The translations under genes and the position numbers were made by a program. From CAVYVZ01 sp963772065 (GTDB lineage Bacteria; Acidobacteriota; Vicinamibacteria; Vicinamibacterales; UBA2999), in assembly GCA_963772065.1 (NCBI GenBank), contig CAVYVZ010000010.1:1240001-1304000 (forward strand): DNA of 64,000 nt, read 5' to 3'. Positions 61,178 to 64,000 of the stretch are shown here, in pieces. The stretch's first letter is position 1; every line of letters begins with the position of its first letter. The notes beneath the pieces were generated by a model. That model saw nothing but the letters and a program-made list of their open reading frames with translations. It did not search any database and was not told the origin of the DNA.

Positions 61178-62266
61178 TCACTGCGTGAATTCGATCACAT
61201 GGTCCGAGCGGCCCGCGAGGAAGAACCGCGCGATCTGTCCCGCCCACGCGTCGGAGCCGCGTCCCGCCTCCAACCCGACGACCTGTGGATACCACTTCCC
61301 CCCACGCAGAATCCTCTGCGGCGCCGACCATGCGGACGGATCGTCGAGCCGGGGACTGAACGAGACGTAAATCCCCTCCTGCGCGAACGTCTCGTCGCTC
61401 GCGCGATTCAGCAGCATCACGTACTGCTTCAGGAAGCTGTTCCAGTGAATCGACGGTCCCCAGAACGCATCGACGACGCGGTCGTTGTCGTGCCACGGCC
61501 TGGTCGGCGCAACGAGCGCCGTGGCCTTCGGGTAGACCCAGCGATCGCCAGCCTCGTCATCCACGAGCGTTGCCGGCAGCCACACGCCGCTGCTCCACAC
61601 CATGAGCTTTCCCGCGGGCGCGTCGCGATCCGCCCAGGCCAATCGCGCGACGGCGACACCCTGTTGCGAGCGGTCGCGTGCGTACTGCGAAAAGTAGATG
61701 AAGAGATCACGTTGCATCCGATCGATCAGGACGCTCATGTCGCCGACGCCGCCGGCAAAGTACGTGTTCCTCGTTCCGCAGGCGAAAGTCTCGGGCGGCA
61801 GGTCCAGGATGATTCCGAGATCCGTCCAGGTCGCGCCGAAGTCCTCGGATCGGGCCGCCCCGATGCGCGGGTAATTGAGATTCCTGCCGTCGCACATCGA
61901 CGCCTGGTTCTCGTTGTGATAGAAGCCGTACCACGCGTCGTGGTCCTTCACGATCGCTTCCATCCACACGCCGCCGCCCGGCCACGGCTCGATGACGACC
62001 GGCACCGGCCGATCGAGTGTCGTGAGCGAGTCGCCGGTCGCTCGCGATGGCTGGCCGGCGAACGATGTGAGGACGAAGAGATCCCGCCTGCCGTCCTGGC
62101 GATCCCACAGGGCCGGGCTGTTGCTGTCGACGTTGCCGGGGAGCGTCAGCGGCTCCGCCGCCAGCAGCTGCGCCGCCGGAACCGGCGCCTTCTGGGCCGC
62201 CGAGTCGCCCATCGCAACCACCAGCAGCGCCAGGAACGAGAACATTGTTCGACGCATCATGTGCAT
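61178..62266 (-). CDS. Exported beta-propeller-like protein
   Basis: 362 residues with a signal peptide (MFSFLALLVVAMGDSAAQ). The mature part alternates short strands and W/D-rich turns: DSNSPALWDRQDGRRDLFVL, ARSEDFGATWTDLGIILDL, GVGDMSVLIDRMQRDLFIYF, HWNSFLKQYVMLLNRASDE and GIYVSFSPRLDDPSAW. This fits a five-bladed propeller of the DUF4185/glycosidase-like kind seen in secreted carbohydrate-active proteins, with DFGATW resembling Asp-box repeats. No catalytic claim is made. It may act in the periplasm or outside the cell. Confidence 0.65.
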   Translation of the reverse strand: MHMMRRTMFSFLALLVVAMGDSAAQKAPVPAAQLLAAEPLTLPGNVDSNSPALWDRQDGRRDLFVLTSFAGQPSRATGDSLTTLDRPVPVVIEPWPGGGVWMEAIVKDHDAWYGFYHNENQASMCDGRNLNYPRIGAARSEDFGATWTDLGIILDLPPETFACGTRNTYFAGGVGDMSVLIDRMQRDLFIYFSQYARDRSQQGVAVARLAWADRDAPAGKLMVWSSGVWLPATLVDDEAGDRWVYPKATALVAPTRPWHDNDRVVDAFWGPSIHWNSFLKQYVMLLNRASDETFAQEGIYVSFSPRLDDPSAWSAPQRILRGGKWYPQVVGLEAGRGSDAWAGQIARFFLAGRSDHVIEFTQ

Positions 62267-62317
62267 TTGACGGCAGGCACGGACGGCTCGGTTTCCGCGA
62301 GCAGAAAAAAGTGTGAA

Positions 62318-62854
62318 TCAGCTCGTCGCCCTGACGAAGGTGACGGCGGTCGTCATCTGCCCGCGCGGCGTGTCGACCGTCGTACGGACCGTCATCAGGC
62401 GGCCATCGTCGCTCAGGCTGCGCACTTCGCGAGTTTTCAGCGTCATCTCGCCCATCGGCCCGTTCACGCTCCGCGTACCCGTGGTCACGAGCGCCGCTCC
62501 CTCCCACCGAGTGTTGGTCTTCATCGCGCCGCCGCGGCGTGAAGTGTTCGTGCTCTCGCTGCCATCGAGCGAATAGGTGTTCACCTGTTCGCCCGATTCG
62601 ACGGATGAGGTCACGGTCAGGCGCTCAGCCGTGTGCTTGATGCGAACCCGATCTCCCTTCTCGAGCATCCGCATGAACCCGCCGCCGCGCCTCCCCGCTC
62701 CTCCTTCGCGGCGGCCGCCATCAGGGCGCTCCGGACGTTCCACGGTATCAACCACCCATGTACCTGTGAAGTCCGGCTTCCCCTGCGTGCGGGCCAGTGT
62801 GATCGCCATCATGATGGCGAACGCGCTCACCGCCCAGACGATGTTCTTCTTCAT
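62318..62854 (-). CDS. Exported protein of unknown function
   Basis: About 178 residues from the ATG at 62852-62854 (an upstream in-frame start adds two residues). Signal peptide NIVWAVSAFAIMMAITLA. The mature part begins GKPDFTGTWVVDTVERPERP, includes a glycine/arginine-rich stretch and then VTSSVESGEQVNTYSLDG, TRWEGAALVTTGTRS and TLKTREVRSLSDDGRLM, a beta-barrel-like pattern common in exported Acidobacteriota proteins. It starts 29 bases before the repeat-rich gap and is followed by the propeller gene. Confidence 0.7.
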   Translation of the reverse strand: MKKNIVWAVSAFAIMMAITLARTQGKPDFTGTWVVDTVERPERPDGGRREGGAGRRGGGFMRMLEKGDRVRIKHTAERLTVTSSVESGEQVNTYSLDGSESTNTSRRGGAMKTNTRWEGAALVTTGTRSVNGPMGEMTLKTREVRSLSDDGRLMTVRTTVDTPRGQMTTAVTFVRATS

Positions 62855-62867
62855 CAACAATCCATTT

Positions 62868-63031
62868 CACGATTCGGCGATTAGTGTTGGGTGATTGGTT
62901 GCCTATTTCTGATTCGTTGATTCGTCATCTAATGACGATTTGCGATTGCGCGTGGGCGCAATCACCAGTAAATTGCCCAATTCGCAAATCCGCCAACCAC
63001 CAAGCAATCGCCGAATCACCAATCATCGAAT
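62868..63031. repeat. GATTGG/CCAATC word-repeat palindrome
   Basis: Words such as GATTCGGCGATTAG and TTGGGTGATTGGTTG on the left recur inverted on the right as AATCGCCGAATCACC and AATCATCGAATCC. It occupies the gap between the exported protein and the permease gene. The same vocabulary appears at about 7130-7185. Confidence 0.65.
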
Positions 63032-63045
63032 CCTTCAATGCCGCA

Positions 63046-64000
63046 CTACTCATACCTGAGTGCCTCGATTGGATCGAGCGCCGCGGCTTTGCGCGCCGGG
63101 TAGAACCCGAAGAAGATGCCGACTGCCGCCGCGCAGCCGAAGGACATCAGCACGGCGCCAGTGGTGACGACGGCCGACCAGTTGAGCAGCGTGCTGATCG
63201 TCCTCGCCGCGCCGAAGCCGAGGACGACGCCGATGGCGCCTCCCGCGAGCGAGAGGACGATCGCCTCGACCAGGAACTGCCTCAGCACGTCGAGGTCGCG
63301 CGCCCCGACAGATAGTCGCAGGCCGATCTCGCGCGTTCGCTCGGTGACCGACACGAGCATGATGTTCATGATGCCGATCCCCCCGACGAGCAGCGACACG
63401 GCCGCAATGCTCGCCAGGAGATACGTCATCGTGGTCGTCGTGGACGTCAGGATCGTGGCGAACTCCTCGAGCGTGCGGACCGAGAAGTCGTCCTCCTCCC
63501 CGGGCTGAATGCGATGGCGCGTGCGCAGCAGCGCCGCAATCTCCGTGGTCATCCCCGGCAGCGGCACGCCGTCCTCGGCCGAGATCGTGATGTTCGAGAT
63601 GTGCTCGACGCCCTGCAGCTTCTTCTGCACGGTGGTGTAGGGCACGACGATCGTGTCGTCCTGATCCTGACCAGGCATGGCGCCCTGTCCCTTCGCCGTG
63701 AACACGCCGAGCACTTTGAAGGGCTGGTTCTTGATGCGGATGGTGGCGCCGGTGGGGTCGGCGTCGTCGCCGAACAGCTGATTGCGAGCCACCGAACCGA
63801 GCACCGCCACCTTCGCGGAGCGCTCCACGTCCTGCGCGGTGAAGAAGCTGCCGAATTGCAGCGGCCACGAACGGATCGCCGGAAGGTCCTCGCTTGCGCC
63901 CTGAACCTGGGTGTTCCAGTTGCCAATCGTCGAGATCACCTGCGTGCGCGCGTTGAGTCCGGGCGACATGTAGCGGATCCCGGGAACCTGCTCGCGAATC
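63046..64000 (-). CDS. MacB-type ABC transporter permease, C-terminal part
   Basis: The gene runs off the right edge; about 318 residues are visible. A periplasmic MacB_PCD region (QVISTIGNWNTQVQGASED, DVERSAKVAVLGSVARNQLF, PTGATIRIKNQPFKVLGVF) is followed by an FtsX permease core: LLASIAAVSLLVGGIGIMN, IMLVSVTERTREIGLRLSVGA, VEAIVLSLAGGAIGVVLGFG and FGFYPARKAAALDPIEALRYE. This is the closing half of a MacB-like subunit for export of peptides, lipids or lipoproteins. The ATPase and adaptor genes would lie beyond the window. Confidence 0.9.
   Translation of the reverse strand, partial: IREQVPGIRYMSPGLNARTQVISTIGNWNTQVQGASEDLPAIRSWPLQFGSFFTAQDVERSAKVAVLGSVARNQLFGDDADPTGATIRIKNQPFKVLGVFTAKGQGAMPGQDQDDTIVVPYTTVQKKLQGVEHISNITISAEDGVPLPGMTTEIAALLRTRHRIQPGEEDDFSVRTLEEFATILTSTTTTMTYLLASIAAVSLLVGGIGIMNIMLVSVTERTREIGLRLSVGARDLDVLRQFLVEAIVLSLAGGAIGVVLGFGAARTISTLLNWSAVVTTGAVLMSFGCAAAVGIFFGFYPARKAAALDPIEALRYE

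Overview
ORGANISM. The window is uniformly GC-rich bacterial DNA with long NADH dehydrogenase, LPS-heptose and envelope genes, so it is a Gram-negative-type chromosome. The mix of secreted proteins, an Lhr-type helicase, a Ser/Thr kinase with its own sensor region, many simple word-repeat palindromes between genes, and a complex I operon without nuoG and nuoI suggests an Acidobacteriota (Vicinamibacteria-like) metagenome assembly. This is inference from gene content; no rRNA or other marker is present. Many genes are interrupted by single-base insertions that preserve coding sense on both sides, densest at 28.9-32.2 kb and 53.6-57.5 kb. I read these as assembly or consensus errors, not gene decay. 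LAYOUT. 1-5 kb: Trm112-like protein, then a + strand envelope operon (glycosyltransferase 9, O-antigen ligase, heptose-7-P kinase, MFS carrier), convergent with purH. 6.6-9.8 kb: cold-shock gene with a candidate short leader RNA, a coiled-coil protein, selA and a small membrane protein. 9.8-11.7 kb: two exported enzymes, cyclase and HpcH/HpaI aldolase types. 11.8-23.9 kb: a 12-subunit complex I operon on the - strand (nuoA,B,C,D,E,F,H,J,K,L,M,N) with gmhA between nuoC and nuoD. 24-28 kb: a glycosyltransferase-like gene carrying an in-frame palindromic element, then a PDZ/membrane/GAF/zinc-ribbon/Ser-Thr kinase. 28.2-34.4 kb: lhr helicase, STAS protein, endonuclease VIII. 34.6-39.2 kb: formate-dehydrogenase-like molybdoenzyme, fdhD, DUF523, lipid kinase. 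39.2-46.4 kb: a gas vesicle cluster (three GvpA-family proteins, three GvpF/L proteins, GvpG, GvpK) wrapped around a cytosolic histidine kinase and a response regulator, with a divergent membrane hybrid histidine kinase at 46.7 kb. 48.6-57.5 kb: YajQ, glgX, DUF4956 protein plus lipoprotein, treY, phospholipase-D-type synthase. 57.5-64 kb: nucleotidyltransferase, phosphoesterase, pseudouridine synthase, Spy-like protein, two exported proteins and the 3' end of a MacB-type permease. HOW THE GENES WORK TOGETHER. gmhA and hldA catalyse the first two steps of heptose synthesis, and the GT9 and O-antigen ligase genes would use the product on LPS. glgX and treY are two of the three enzymes that turn glycogen into trehalose. 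fdhD would activate the neighbouring molybdoenzyme. The gas vesicle genes and the three signalling genes in and beside them look like a sensor-controlled buoyancy module. No gene-free stretch exceeds about 250 bases. The larger gaps hold palindromic word repeats or the divergent gvp/kinase promoter region. No rRNA, tRNA or CRISPR array was seen.
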